Below are positions 43,110 through 58,100 of a stretch of DNA of 64,000 nucleotides, in pieces. Every line of letters starts with the position of its first letter. Position 1 is the first letter of the stretch. The notes beneath the pieces were generated by a model. It searched no databases. It worked only from the letters and a program-made list of their open reading frames with translations, and was not told where the DNA came from. Source of the DNA: Enterobacteriaceae bacterium 4M9 (GTDB lineage Bacteria; Pseudomonadota; Gammaproteobacteria; Enterobacterales; Enterobacteriaceae); NCBI GenBank assembly GCA_010092695.1, contig JAADJJ010000001.1, positions 1,054,001-1,118,000 on the forward strand, in the 5' to 3' direction. Both the position numbers and the translations under genes were made by a program.

Positions 43110-46100
43110 TCAGACGTTGTGCTGTAACAGCTCATCCAGCGTCACGTTAGGGGCATTATCCAGCGTGACCAACTGGGTTGACTGGAAGGCCGAACCGCTG
43201 CCATCCCTGTCAATCGACACAATGGTGTCGTTGCCCGTATGAGTGACGTTCAGGTACTGGCCCAGCGTTGCGCTGCTGCCGTTCCAGCCGATGAGCAGGT
43301 CATCAAGATTGATGTGGTCCTGCTGTGCGGCCGAGAAGTCGCTCCATACGTTGTTGGTGCCGTTACCGCCGGTGGCATCAGTGTTATCCAGCAAGTGGAA
43401 GATAACCGTGTCGCCACTGGCACCCAGCGTGTAGGTGTCGTTGTACGCGGTACTTGTCGCCGTATCAGCCTGCGCACCGCCCGTGATGGTCGGGTGCAGG
43501 TCGATAGTCAGACTGGCGCTGGAACTGGTGCCATTGGTCCCGGTCAGGGTGTAATCAAACGTCTCCTTCTGGGTAATGTTGTTGGTGTTGAGGTTGCCGT
43601 TAAGCGCATAGCTGTAGCTGCCATCCGGGTTGATGGTGAGCGTGCCGTAGTGACCAGCCACCGTTGTGCCTGCCGCATCGTACTGGTGCAGCGTGACGCT
43701 GGACGACGCGCCGGTCACGGTGAGCGTGGTGTTCACCGAGCCAACGTTGTCACGCTCGCCGCCCGCGCCGCTGCCGTCATAAATGTTGCCGGTGACGGTA
43801 GAGGTGGTGTTCGGCGTGTGGAACTCAGCAAGTGCGGTTTCCGTACCGGCTACAGAAGCGTTGACCGTCACGGTCGGGCGCCCTGTCAGCGCAGAGGTTG
43901 CCGCAGAGATGCTGGTGACGTGCAGCGTATAGTCACCGGCGGTCAGCGCCAGACCTCCCAGGCTAATTGCACCTGGCGTCGAGTCACTGGTGGTGCTCAG
44001 TGCGCTGCTGCTCTGTGCCACAGTTACCCCGGCAGAGTTGGTGATGTAATAGCTGAGTGTCAGGTTTGCCGTATTGAGCAGGTTGTTATCGCTTACCGCG
44101 TAGGTCAGCGAAATGTTACTCAGCACGGTCCCGGCATCCACATGGATGTTACCGGTGGCATTCTGCGTCACGTTACCGCCAGTGGTGAGCCAGGTGGACG
44201 AGGTGACGTTGCTGTACGTCATCGGCGTCACTGGCTCGGTTGCCGTCACGTTGATGGTGCCAGAGACATCGTCCACCGCCGTAATGGCCTGCTGTTGCAG
44301 GTTCACCGTGAGCGTTGCCGACGAGCTTGCGCCCTGCGGACCACGCACCGTATAGGTGAACTGCTCAGCGCTACCCAGCGTGGTCGGTGACAGCCCCGCG
44401 TTCAGGGTGTAGGTGTAAGCCCCTTGCGCGTTGATAGTCAGCGTACCGTACTGGCTCACGATGGTGGTGTTGCCGGTTGCGGCCACCGCATTACCATCCA
44501 CACTGCTGATGGTGCTGCCGGTTGGCACGGTATCGGCACCTGCGCCATCGGTAATCACGTTGCCGGTGGTGCTGGCGGTAGCCGTAACCACGTTGTGCGA
44601 GACGTCGTTCGAGTAAGCCAGGTTGTAGAGGGTCGCAACCGAGACCCCGGTGGTCGGGCTTAACAGGAAGACGTAGTTACCTTCCGTGAACGACAGCGGC
44701 AGGTCACCTGACACCCCAAGTACCGTGGCGGTAAACCAGCTCGGCGTGCGCTGGCTCAGTTCATACTGCCCGGATGTCTCGTTGTATTTATAGACATACA
44801 GGTCATAAACCGTGCCGAGGTTAATGCCGAGCAGCGTTGCCTTCAGCGTCAGGCTTCTGACCTCGTTCGCCCCTACAGAAAGCGTTGCCTGGTCGCTCAG
44901 GTTAAGCAGGCCCACGTTCAGTGAGCTGCCTAGCTGCACGCCCAGCGTGACGCCACCGTGCGTGGAGTTGGTATGCGTTACCGTTGAGAGCGAGGTATCG
45001 ATATCCAGCGTCGTCGTGTCGTTAAACGCGGCCACCACTTCAGTATTGCTGCCCGGTATACCAAGATCGATATGCAGGTCTGCACTGGAGGTGGTGGTGC
45101 CATCGCTAAGGGTATAGGTGAAGTTTTCACTGTGGCCGTTAGCAATACCCGACGGAGCTGTCAGCGTATAGGTGTAACTGCCGTCCTGGGCGATGGTCAG
45201 CGTGCCGTAAAGCCCGTTGACGGTCACACCCTGCGCACCAACGGTGTGTACCGTGCCTGCGCTGTCAGTTATTTCGCTTACCAGCGTACCTGCGGTGATA
45301 CTGTCAGCGCCGTGCAGCACGTCGGTGTCGGTCACCACGTTGCCGTTAAGCGAGCCGTGCAGCGCCGCAGGTCCGGTGTCGGTCACGTTGACAGACACCG
45401 TGGTGGTTGACGCCAGCCCCAGCAGGGAGTTGCCACTGTAGCCAATCACGCGATACTGACCGGCATCCAGATCGTCCAGGTGGACGGTGACGCGGCTGCC
45501 ACTGATGATGTTAATCAGTGCCGGGTTCGATGAGGTATCGGCCACGGTCACCCAACTGCCGGTTGCCGTGTTGTAGCGCTGTACCAGCAGGTCAACATCG
45601 CTCAGTAAATTGAGGATGGAACCGCCGGTAACGCTGACGTCAATCGCTGCCGTGTGATCGGTGGCGACCGAGAAGCTGGCAACCGCGTTAGAGGTGCCCA
45701 CCAGCGACAGGATATTGCTCAGTGCACCAATCAGCAGGAAGCCGGTGTCGGCGTAGGTGGCGGTTGTCACCACCGGCGTTTCCAGCATCTCTATCTCGTT
45801 GTCATGTGCAACCAGCGTGGTGCCTTCGTTGCCACCGGTAGCCGTACCCAGCGTAATGTTCAGGTCCGCTGACGACGTCGTCGTACCGTTGCTCAGGGTG
45901 TAGGTGAAGCTGTCCACCTGGCCCTGGGCCGCGCTGGAGACGTTGGTCACCGTGTAGGTGTACGAACCGTCGGCAAGGATAGTCAACGAACCGTACTGCC
46001 CCTGAATGGTGACGCCGGTGCTGCCTGTCGGGACGGAGTGCACCGTGCCGATGGCATCCGTGACCTGGCTTACCACTGTGCCTGTCGTGACAACGTCTGC

Positions 46101-49100
46101 ACCGCTGTTGGTGTCGCCCTCGCCGGTAATCACGTTACCGTCGGTGGTGCCACTGATGGCCGGACCGGTGTCAGCAATATCCACGCTCACCGTGGTGGTG
46201 CTCAGCAGGCCCGCCAGCGCGTTATTGCTGTAGGCTGCCACGCGGTACTGCCCAGGCGTGAGGTCATCCAGGCTGATGGACAACGAGGTGGTGTTGATGA
46301 TGTTAATCAACGTTGGGTTGCTGGTGGTATCCGCCACCGTCACCCAGCTGTTGGTTGCCGTATCCCAGCGCTGCACCGCGACATCGAGGTCATTAATCAG
46401 GCCAAGCAGCGAGTTGCCGGTTACCGTTACGTCGATATTGGCGCTGTGGCCAATGCCTACGCTAAAGCCGGCTACCGCGTTACCGGTGCTGAGGTTCAGC
46501 AGATCGCCCAGCAGCCCCACCAGCACGGTGCCGGTATCGGACGAGTTGCTGTTAACCGTTGCCGGTGCTGACGTGACATCCAGCTGGATATCGTCGTCGT
46601 TTGCCTGCAGATCGGTGGCGGTTACCGCCTGAATGGTGAAGCTCAGGCTCGGCGAGCGGCCGCTTTCGTTACCCAAATCGTCTTTCAACGTGGTGGTGAA
46701 CGTGTGTGGACCGTTGTCGAGTGCCGTTGCTGGCGTGAAGCTCCAGGCACCCAGCGCGCCAACTGTGGTGCTACCGATTGCCGTGTCGCCGTCATAAATG
46801 GTGATGACGTCGCCGATGTTACCGGCCAGCACACCGTTAAAGGTCGGCCTGCTGTCGTCCGTGGTGGCACCTTCAAGGATCGGTCCGATAATCAGACCCA
46901 CATCGTCGGTGGCAAGCGGTGCCAGCAGCGGGGCGTCCGGTGCGGTGGCATCAATGGTGAAGTCGAGCGCCGGAGAGCGTCCGCTTTCGTTGCCTGCCGC
47001 GTCGGTGAGGGTGGTGGTGAAGCTGTAGTCACCATCATCCAGCGCGCCCGGTGTGAAGCTCCATGCGCCGCCAATACCAACCGTAGCGGACCCAATCACC
47101 TCATCGCCGTTGTAGATAGTGACGATGTCGCCGATGTTACCCGCCAGCACGCCGCTGAAGGTTGGTGTGTTGTCGTCGGTGGTTGTGCCTTCAAGGATAG
47201 GCCCAACAACCAGGCCGACATTATCGGTGGCGATCGGTGCCAGCAGCGGGGCGTCCGGCACCACGGTGTCGATGGTGAAGTCGAGCGCCGGTGAACGTCC
47301 ACTTTCATTGCCTGCGGCATCGGTGAGGGTGGTGGTGAAGCTGTAGTCACCGTCGTCCAGTGCATCCGGCGTGAAGGTCCACGCGCCCAGTGCGCCAACC
47401 GTCGTGCTACCGATGACCTCATCACCGTTATAGATGGTGACGATGTCGCCGATATTGCCCGCCAGCACGCCGCTGAAGGTTGGCGTGCTGTCATCGGTGG
47501 TGGCACCCGGCAGGATCGGCCCGACAATCAGACCGACATCGTCGGTGGCGATCGGTGCCAGCAGCGGGGCGTCCGGCCCCACGGTGTCGATGGTGAAGTC
47601 AAGCGCCGGAGAGCGTCCACTTTCATTGCCTGCCGCGTCGGTGAGGGTGGTGGTGAAGCTGTAGTCACCGTCGTCCAGTGCATCCGGCGTGAAGGTCCAC
47701 GCGCCCAGTGCGCCCACGGTGGTAGAGCCAATCACCTCATCGCCGTTGTAGATAGTGATGATGTCGCCAATGTTCCCGGCCAGCACGCCGCTGAAGGTTG
47801 GTGTGCTGTCATCGGTGGTGGCACCCGGCAGGATAGGCCCGACAATCAGACCGACGTCGTCGGTAGCAATCGGCGCCAGCAGCGGGGCGTCCGGCCCCAC
47901 GGTGTCGATGGTGAAGTCGAGCGCCGGAGAGCGCCCGCTCTCGTTACCTGCGGCGTCCGTGATGGTGGTGGTAAAGCTGTAGTCACCGTCGTCCAGCGCA
48001 TCCGGCGTGAAGGTCCACGCGCCCAGTGCGCCAACCGTAGTGCTACCGATGACCTCATCACCGTTGTAGATGGTGACGATGTCGCCGATGTTACCTGCCA
48101 GCACGCCGCTGAAGGTCGGCGTGTTGTCATCGGTGGTGGCACCCGGCAGGATCGGCCCGACAATCAGACCCACATCGTCGGTGGCGATCGGCGCCAGCAG
48201 CGCGGCATCCGGTGCGGTGGCATCAATGGTGAAATCAAGCGCCGGTGAGCGTCCGCTCTCGTTGCCTGCGGCATCGGTGAGGGTGGTGGTAAAGCTGTAG
48301 TCACCGTCGTCCAGCGCACCTGGCGTGAAGATCCATGCACCGCCGAGACCAACCGTCGTTGAACCGATGACCTCATCACCGTTGTAGATAGTGATGATGT
48401 CGCCGATGTTACCGGCCAGCACGCCGCTGAAGGTTGGCGTGTTGTCGTCGGTGGTGGCGCCCGGCAGGATCGGCCCGACAATCAGACCGACGTCGTCGGT
48501 GGCGATCGGCGCCAGCAGCGGCGCGTCCGGTGCCACGGTGTCGATGGTGAAGTCGAGCGCCGGAGAGCGTCCGCTCTCGTTGCCTGCCGCGTCGGTGATG
48601 GTGGTGGTGAAGCTGTAGTCACCGTCGTCCAGTGCATCCGGCGTGAAGGTCCACGCGCCCAGTGCACCCACGGTGGTCGAGCCAATCACCTCATCACCGT
48701 TGTAGATAGTGATGATGTCGCCGATATTGCCCGCCAGCACACCGCTGAAGGTTGGTGTGCTGTCGTCGGTGGTGGCGCCCGGCAGGATCGGCCCGACAAC
48801 CAGGCCGACGTCGTCGGTGGCGATCGGCGCCAGCAGCGGTGCATCCGGTGCCACGGTGTCGATGGTGAAGTCGAGCGCCGGAGAGCGTCCGCTTTCATTG
48901 CCTGCGGCATCGGTAACGGTGGTGGTGAAGCTGTAGTCACCGTCGTCCAGCGCACCTGGCGTGAAGGTCCACGCGCCCAGTGCACCCACGGTGGTAGAGC
49001 CAATCACCTCATCGCCGTTGTAGATAGTGACGATGTCGCCGATGTTACCCGCCAGCACGCCGCTGAAGGTTGGCGTGCTGTCATCCGTGGTGGCACCCGG

Positions 49101-52100
49101 CAGAATAGGCCCGACAACCAGACCGACGTCGTCGGTGGCGATCGGCGCCAGCAGCGGGGCGTCCGGTGCGGTGGCATCAATGGTGAAGTTGAGCGCCGGT
49201 GAGCGTCCGCTCTCGTTGCCTGCGGCGTCCGTGATAGTGGTGGTGAAGCTGTAGTCACCGTCGTCCAGCGCACCCGGCGTGAAGGTCCACGCGCCCAGGG
49301 CGCCTACGGTGGTAGAGCCAATCACCTCATCGCCGTTATAGATAGTGATGATGTCGCCAATGTTCCCGGCCAGCACGCCGCTGAAGGTTGGTGTGCTGTC
49401 GTCGGTGGTGGCACCTGGCAGGATCGGCCCGACAATCAGACCGACATCGTCGGTGGCGATCGGTGCCAGCAGCGGGGCGTCCGGCCCCACGGTGTCGATG
49501 GTGAAGTCAAGCGCCGGAGAGCGTCCGCTCTCGTTGCCTGCCGCGTCGGTGATGGTGGTAGTGAAGCTGTAGTCACCGTCGTCCAGCGCATCTGGCGTGA
49601 AGGTCCACGCGCCCAGTGCACCCACGGTGGTCGAGCCAATCACCTCATCACCGTTGTAGATAGTGATAATGTCGCCAATGTTGCCCGCCAGCACGCCGCT
49701 GAAGGTTGGTGTGCTGTCATCCGTAGTAGCACCCGGTAGGATCGGCCCAACAACCAGACCGACGTCGTCGGTGGCAATCGGCGCCAGCAGCGGGGCGTCC
49801 GGTGCGGTGGCATCAATGGTGAAGTCGAGCGCCGGAGAGCGTCCGCTTTCATTGCCTGCGGCATCGGTGAGGGTGGTGGTAAAACTGTAGTCACCGTCAT
49901 CCAGTGCGCCTGGCGTAAAGCTCCAGATACCTGCAAGGCCGACAGTGGTTGAGCCGATCACCTCATCGCCGTTGTAGATGGTGATGATGTCGCCGATATT
50001 GCCCGCGAGAATACCGCTGAAGGTTGGCGTGTTGTCGTCGGTGGTGGTGCCTTCAAGGATAGGCCCAACGACCAGACCGACATCGTCGGTGGCAATCGGT
50101 GCCAGCAGCGGGGCGTCTGGTGCGGTGGCATCAATGGTGAAGTTGAGCGCAGGAGAGCGTCCGCTTTCATTGCCTGCCGCGTCGGTAAGCGTGGTGGTGA
50201 AGCTGTAATCACCGTCATCCAGCGCATCCGGCGTAAAGCTCCAGACACCCAGCGCCCCTACGGTGGTAGAGCCAATCACCTCATCACCGTTATAGATAGT
50301 GATGATGTCGCCAATGTTCCCGGCCAGCACGCCGCTGAAGGTTGGCGTGCTGTCGTCGGTGGTGGCACCCGGCAGGATCGGCCCGACAACCAGACCGACG
50401 TCGTCGGTGGCGATCGGCGCCAGCAGCGGGGCGTCCGGTGCTACAGTGTCGATGGTGAAATCAAGCGCCGGAGAGCGTCCGCTTTCGTTGCCAGCGGCAT
50501 CGGTAACGGTGGTGGTGAAGCTGTAGTCACCGTCATCCAGCGCACCCGGGGTAAAGCTCCAGGCACCGCCGAGGCCAACTGTCGTGCTGCCGATAGCCAC
50601 ATCGCCGTTGTAGATAGTGATGATGTCGCCAATGTTACCGGCCAGTACGCCGCTGAAGGTTGGCGTGCTGTCATCGGTAGTGGTACCCGGCAGGATAGGC
50701 CCGACAACCAGACCGACGTCGTCGGTGGCAATCGGTGCCAGCAGCGGGGCGTCCGGTGCTACGGTGTCGATGGTGAAGTCGAGCGCCGGAGAGCGTCCGC
50801 TCTCGTTGCCCGCGGCATCGGTGAGGGTGGTGGTAAAGCTGTAGTCACCGTCATCCAGCGCATCCGGCGTAAAGCTCCAGATCCCACCTATACCAACAGT
50901 GGTGCTGCCAATCACTTCATCGCCGTTGTAGATAGTGATGATGTCGCCAATATTGCCCGCGAGAATACCGCTGAAGGTTGGCGTGTTGTCGTCGGTGGTG
51001 GCTCCTTCGAGGATAGGTCCGACAATCAGACCGGCATCGTCAGTGGCAAACGGTGCCAGCAGCGGCGCGTCCGGAGCCACGGTGTCGATGGTGAAGTCGA
51101 GTGCCGGAGAACGGCCACTTTCGTTACCTGAAGTATCCGTGATGGTGGTAGTGAAGCTGTAGTCACCGTCATCCAGCGCACCCGGCGTGAAGGTCCAGAC
51201 ACCCAGCGCCCCCACGGTGGTAGAGCCAATCACCTCATCACCGTTATAGATAGTGATGATGTCGCCAATGTTACCCGCGAGAATACCGCTAAAGGTTGGC
51301 GTGTTGTCGTCGGTGGTGGTGCCTTCAAGAATTGGCCCAACAATCAGACCCACGTCGTCGGTAGCGATCGGTGCCAGAGGCGGCGCATCAGGCAAGTCTG
51401 TATCAACCGTAAAGTTGAGCGCAGGAGAGCGCCCGCTCTCGTTACCGGCAGCATCGGTGAGGGTCGTCGTAATGCTGTAGTCACCATTATTCAGACCGTT
51501 TGGTGTGAAGCTCCATGCGCCACCAAGCCCAACTGTCGTAGAGCCAATCACCTCATCACCGTTATAGATGGTGATGATGTCGCCAATATTGCCCGCCAGC
51601 ACGCCGCTAAAGGTTGGCGTGTTGTCGTCGGTCGTAGTGCCTTCAAGGATCGGGCCAACGACCGGCCCCACATCGTCAGTGGCAATTGGCGCCAGCAACG
51701 GTGCGTCCGGTGCCACGGTGTCGATGGTGAAGTCGAGCGCCGGAGAACGGCCGCTTTCGTTGCCTGCGGCATCGGTGAGGGTGGTGGTGAAGCTGTAGTC
51801 ACCGTCGTCCAGTGCACCCGGTGTGAAGGTCCAGATCCCACCAGCACCTACGGTGGTGCTACCGATTGCTTCGTTACCGTTGTAGATGGTGATGATGTCG
51901 CCAATGTTGCCGGTCAGCACGCCGCTAAAGGTTGGCGTGTTGTCATCGGTGGTGGCACCCGGCAGGATCGGCCCGACAATCAGACCCACGTCATCGATAG
52001 CAATCGGCGCGACCAACGGTGCGTCCGGGGCTACGGTGTCGATGGTGAAGTCGAGTGCCGGAGAGCGGCCGCTCTCATTGCCCGCGGCATCAGTTAACGT

Positions 52101-55100
52101 GGTGGTGAAGCTGTAATCACCGTCGTCCAGCGCACCCGGGGTAAAGCTCCAGGCGCCGCCAAGGCCAACCGTTGTTGAGCCAATCACCTCATCGCCGTTG
52201 TAGATAGTGATGATGTCGCCAATGTTGCCCGCCAGCACGCCGCTGAAGGTTGGCGTGTTGTCGTCAGTGGTGGCACCCGGCAGGATCGGCCCGACAATCA
52301 GGCCGACGTCGTCGGTGGCAATCGGCGCCAGCAGCGGCGCGTCCGGTGCTACGGTGTCGATAGTGAAGTCGAGTGCCGGAGAACGGCCGCTTTCGTTGCC
52401 AGCGGCATCGGTAACGGTGGTGGTGAAGCTGTAGTCGCCGTCGTCCAGCGCGTCTGGCGTAAAGCTCCAGGCACCGCCCACACCGACTGTGGTGGAGCCA
52501 ATCACCTCGTCACCGTTATAGATAGTGATGATGTCGCCAATGTTACCGGCCAGCACGCCGCTGAAGGTTGGTGTGCTGTCATCGGTGGTGGCACCTGGCA
52601 GGATCGGGCCAACCACCAGACCGACGTCGTCGGTAGCAATCGGCGCTAGCAGCGGCGCGTCCGGTGCCACGGTGTCGATGGTGAAATCGAGCGCCGGAGA
52701 GCGACCGCTTTCGTTGCCTGCGGCATCGGTGAGGGTGGTGGTAAAGCTGTAGTCACCGTCGTCCAGCGCGTCTGGCGTAAAGCTCCAGGCGCCGCCAAGG
52801 CCAACCGTCGTTGAGCCAATCACCTCGTCACCGTTGTAGATAGTGATGATGTCGCCAATGTTACCGGCCAGCACGCCGCTGAAGGTTGGCGTGTTGTCAT
52901 CGGTGGTTGTGCCTTCGAGGATCGGCCCGACAATCAGCCCTGCATCATCGATAGCAATCGGCGCGACCAACGGTGCGTCCGGTGCCACGGTGTCGATGGT
53001 GAAGTCGAGCGCCGGAGAACGGCCGCTTTCATTGCCCGCGGCATCGGTGAGGGTGGTGGTGAAGCTGTAGTCACCGTCGTCCAGCGCACCCGGGGTAAAG
53101 CTCCAGGCTCCGCCCACACCAACGGTGGTCGAACCAATCACCTCATCACCGTTGTAGATAGTGATGATGTCGCCAATGTTGCCCGCCAGCACGCCGCTGA
53201 AGGTTGGCGTGTTGTCATCGGTAGTGGCACCCGGCAGGATCGGCCCGACAATCAGACCGACGTCATCGGTGGCAATCGGCGCCAGCAGCGGCGCATCCGG
53301 TGCCACGGTGTCGATGGTGAAGTCGAGTGCCGGAGAACGGCCGCTTTCATTGCCAGCGGCATCGGTAAGCGTGGTGGTGAAGCTGTAGTCACCGTCGTCC
53401 AGCGCGTCCGGCGTAAAGCTCCAGGCACCGCCGAGGCCAACCGTCGTGCTACCGATAGCCACATCACCGTTGTAGATAGTGATGATGTCACCAATGTTAC
53501 CCGCCAGCACGCCGCTGAAGGTTGGCGTGTTGTCGTCCGTGGTGGCACCTTCAAGGATCGGCCCAACGATCAGACCCGCATCGTCGGTGGCAATCGGTGC
53601 CAGCAGCGGCGCGTCTGGTGCCACGGTGTCGATGGTGAAGTCGAGTGCCGGAGAACGGCCACTTTCGTTGCCAGCGGCATCGGTAAGCGTGGTGGTGAAG
53701 CTGTAGTCACCGTCGTCCAGCGCGTCTGGCGTAAAGCTCCAGGCACCGCCGAGGCCAACCGTCGTAGAGCCAATCACCTCATCGCCGTTGTAGATGGTGA
53801 TGATGTCGCCAATATTGCCCGCGAGAATACCGCTGAAGGTCGGCGTGTTGTCATCGGTGGTGGCACCTTCAAGGATCGGCCCAACGATCAGACCGGCATC
53901 GTCGGTGGCAATCGGTGCCAGCAGCGGCGCGTCCGGGGCTACGGTGTCGATAGTGAAATCAAGCGCCGGTGAACGGCCACTTTCGTTGCCCGCGGCATCG
54001 GTAAGCGTGGTGGTGAAGCTGTAGTCACCGTCGTCCAGCGCGTCCGGCGTAAAGCTCCAGGCACCGCCTACACCAACCGTAGTGGAACCAATTACCTCAT
54101 CGCCGTTGTAGATAGTGATGATGTCGCCAATGTTGCCCGCGAGAATACCGCTGAAGGTCGGCGTGTTGTCGTCGGTCGTTGAGCCTTCAAGGATCGGCCC
54201 AACAATCAGACCCGCATCGTCGGTGGCAATCGGTGCCAGCAGCGGCGCGTCCGGTGCCACGGTGTCGATGGTGAAATCAAGCGCCGGAGAGCGTCCGCTT
54301 TCGTTGCCAGCGGCGTCGGTGAGAGTAGTGGTGAAGCTGTAGTCACCGTCGTCCAGCGCGTCCGGCGTAAAGCTCCAGATCCCACCAGCACCTACGGTGG
54401 TAGAACCAATCACCTCATCGCCGTTATAGATAGTGATGATGTCGCCGATGTTACCGGCCAGCACGCCGCTGAAGGTTGGCGTGTTGTCGTCAGTTGTTGT
54501 GCCTTCAAGAATCGGTCCAACAATCAGACCGGCATCGTCGGTGGCAATCGGCGCCAGCAGCGGCGCATCCGGTGCGGTGGCATCAATGGTGAAGTCGAGC
54601 GCCGGTGAACGGTCACTTTCGTTACCTGCGGCATCGGTTACTGTGGTGGTGAAGCTGTAGTCACCGTCATCCAGCGTATCCGGCGTAAAGCTCCAGGCAC
54701 CGCCCACACCAACGGTGGTCGAACCAATCACCTCATCGCCGTTGTAGATGGTGATGATGTCGCCAATGTTACCGGCGAGAATACCGCTGAAGGTCGGCGT
54801 GTTGTCGTCGGTTGTTGTGCCTTCAAGAATTGGCCCAACAATCAGACCGGCATCGTCGGTGGCAATTGGCGCCAGCAGCGGGGCATCCGGTGCAACGGTG
54901 TCCACGGTGAAGCTCAGCGACGGTGAGTTGCCGCTCTCGTTACCGGCCGCGTCAGTCACGGTGGTTGAAATGCTGTGGCTGCCTTCGCCCAGCACATCAG
55001 TTGGCGTAAAGCTCCAGCTACCGTCACCGCCTACGGTGACAGAGCCAATAGCGGTATCACCGTCATAAATGGTGATCAGATCGCCCGCAGTGCCCGTGCC

Positions 55101-58100
55101 GCTGAAAGTTGGGGTGTTGTCGTTGGTGGAATCACCGTCGGCAATCAGGCCCGTGACCGGGTCAACATCGTCAGTGGCGGTTGGTGCAGTCGCTGGTGCA
55201 TCTGGCGCTACGGTATCAACGGTGAAGCTCAGTGATGGTGAGTTGTCGCTCTCGTTACCGGCCGCGTCAGTTACCGTAGTTGAAATGCTGTGGCTGCCTT
55301 CGCCCAGTACGTCGGTTGGCGTAAAGGTCCAGGTGCCGTCACCGCCGACGGTGACAGAACCAATGGCAGTGTCACCGTCATAAATCGTGATGAGGTCGCC
55401 CGCAGTGCCGGTGCCGTTGAAGGTTGGCGTGTTGTCGTTGGTGGAATCACCGTTGGCAATCAGGCCAGTGACCGGGTCAACGTCGTCAGTAGCGGTGGGT
55501 GCGGTAGCCGGGGCATCTGGCGCCACGGTGTCAACGGTGAAGCTCAGAGACGGCGAGTTACCACTCTCGTTACCGGCCGCGTCAGTCACGGTAGTTGAAA
55601 TGCTGTGAGTGCCTTCGCCCAGTGCATCGGTTGGGGTAAAGGTCCAGGTGCCGTCGCCACCAACGGTGACAGAACCAATGGCGGTGTCACCATCATAAAT
55701 GGTGATGAGATCGCCCGCAGTGCCGGTGCCGTTGAAGGTTGGTGTGTTGTCGTTGGTGGAATCACCGTCGGCAATCAGGCCGGTAACCGGATCAACGTCG
55801 TCAGTAGCGGTGGGTGCGGTAGCCGGGGCATCGGGTGCCACGGTATCAACCGTGAAGCTCAGTTCAGGTGAGTGTTCACTCTCATTTCCTGCTGTATCAG
55901 TGACCGTCGTCGTGATGGTGTGGCTGCCTTCACCCAGTTCGTCGGTTGGGGTGAATGTCCAGCGGCCATCTCCGTCAACAACTACCGAGCCAATGGCAGT
56001 GTCACCGTCATAAATCGTGATTATCTGCCCGGTATCGCCCGTACCGCTAAAGGTTGGCGTGGTGTCATTGGTTGAGTCGCCATCGGTTATCGTACCGGTA
56101 ACAGGTTCAACATCATCAGTCACCGTCGGTGCAACCGGGGCATCCGATGCGATGGTATCAACCACGATATTTAATGGCGGTGATTTATCACTTTCGTTAC
56201 CTGCGGTATCGGTCACGGTGGTGGTAATAGTGTGGCTGCCCTCGTCCAGCGGGGTGCCAGGCGTAAAGGTCCAGGTGCCGTCGCCGCCAACGGTGACAGA
56301 GCCAATGGCGGTGTCACCGTCATAAATCGTGATGAGATCGCCTGTGGTGCCGCTGCCGCTAAAGGTTGGCGTGGTGTCGTTGGTGCTGTCGCCGTCGTTA
56401 ATGGTGCCCGTGATGGGGTCAACATCGTCGGTCGCAGTCGGTGCAGTCGCTGGTGCATCTGGCGCTACGGTGTCCACGGTGAAGCTCAGAGATGGCGAGT
56501 TGCCGCTCTCGTTACCCGCTGCGTCAGTCACGGTGGTTGAAATGCTGTGGCTCCCTTCGCCCAGCGCGGTGCCTGGCGTAAAGGTCCAGGTACCGCCACC
56601 GCCAACGGTGACAGAACCAATGGCGGTGTCACCATCGTAAATGGTGATGAGGTCGCCTGTGGTGCCGGTGCCGCTAAAGGTTGGTTTGTTGTCGTTGGTG
56701 GCATCACCGTCGGCAATCACACCGGTGACCGGGTTAACATCGTCGGTTGCGGTCGGTGCCGTCGTCGGCGCATCCGGTGCCACGGTATCAACGGTAAAGG
56801 TCAGCCCTGGAGAGTGGCCGCTTTCGTTACCTGACTCATCGGTCACGGTATAGCTGATGTTGTGGCTGCCTTCGCTCAGTGCGTCGCTCGGCGTAAAGCT
56901 CCAGCTACCATCAACAATAACCGTTGAACCGATGACCGTATCACCATCATAAATAATGACAATTGTGCCGTCAGTGCCAGTGCCACTAAAGGTCGGCGTG
57001 TTGTCGTTAGTAGAAGTGCCGTTGGCAATCACGCCGGTGACCGGGTCAACATCATCGGTGGCAGTGGGGGGCGTCGTAGGGGTATCTGGCCCGTCAATAT
57101 CTGAACTAATAACGTTAAGGGTAAATGTTGGAGAGCGCCCACTGACGTTGCCAGCGGCATCAGTCGCGGTTGTGCTAAATACGTGCGGACCTTCACTTAA
57201 TCCTGGCGTGGTGAATGTCCAGTTGCCATTACTGCCCGCAGTAACGCTACCGATGAGAGTATTACCGTCATAAATTCTGATGATACTGTTTGCTTCGGCG
57301 CTACCGCTGAGCGTTGGCGTGTCATCATCGCTGGTCGCCCCATTATTCAGGTTGCCTCTTTCCTCACCCTTATTATCGTTCACCGTCTGTAAAACAGGCG
57401 CATCAGGGGCCACGGTATCGACTTTAAACGTTAAGAGCGATGAGCGATCGCTGACGTTGCCAGCACTGTCTGTGACGGTTGTGCTAAGGCTGTGCGAACC
57501 CTGTCCCAGCGGCGAGGACGGGGTGAAGCTCCACTTGCCGTCGCTGCCCACCACCACGCTACCCAGCACGGTGCTGCCGTCGTAAATAATGATTTTTGCG
57601 CCCGCTTCAGCGCTGCCGCTCAGCGTAGGTGTGGTGTCGTTGGTTGAGGCGCCATTCGCAATCGGGCCGGTCTGCGGTGCGGTGTTGTCGGTTGCCGTCA
57701 GTGCCGAGCTGGCCGGTGCGGAGGTATCGACTTTGAACGCGAAGAATGAAGAGCGATCGCTGACGTTGCCCGCGGCGTCAGTCACCGTGGTGCTGAGGCT
57801 ATGGCTACCTTCGCTGAGCGCTGTGGAAGGCGTAAAGCTCCACTTACCGTCGCTGCCAACGGTAACGCTACCGAGCACCGTGTTGCCGTCATAAATCGTG
57901 ATAACACTGCCGGCTTCAGCCGTGCCGCTGAACGTTGGCGTGGTGTCATTGGTCGAAGACCCGCTAGTGAGCGGGCCGGTTTGCGGTGCGGTGTTATCAG
58001 TTGCGGATATGTTCGATATATCCGGCGCGACGGTATCGACCGTGAGTGTGAAGGCCGGGGAACGCTCGCTTGCGTTGCCGCTGGCGTCTGTGACGATGGT

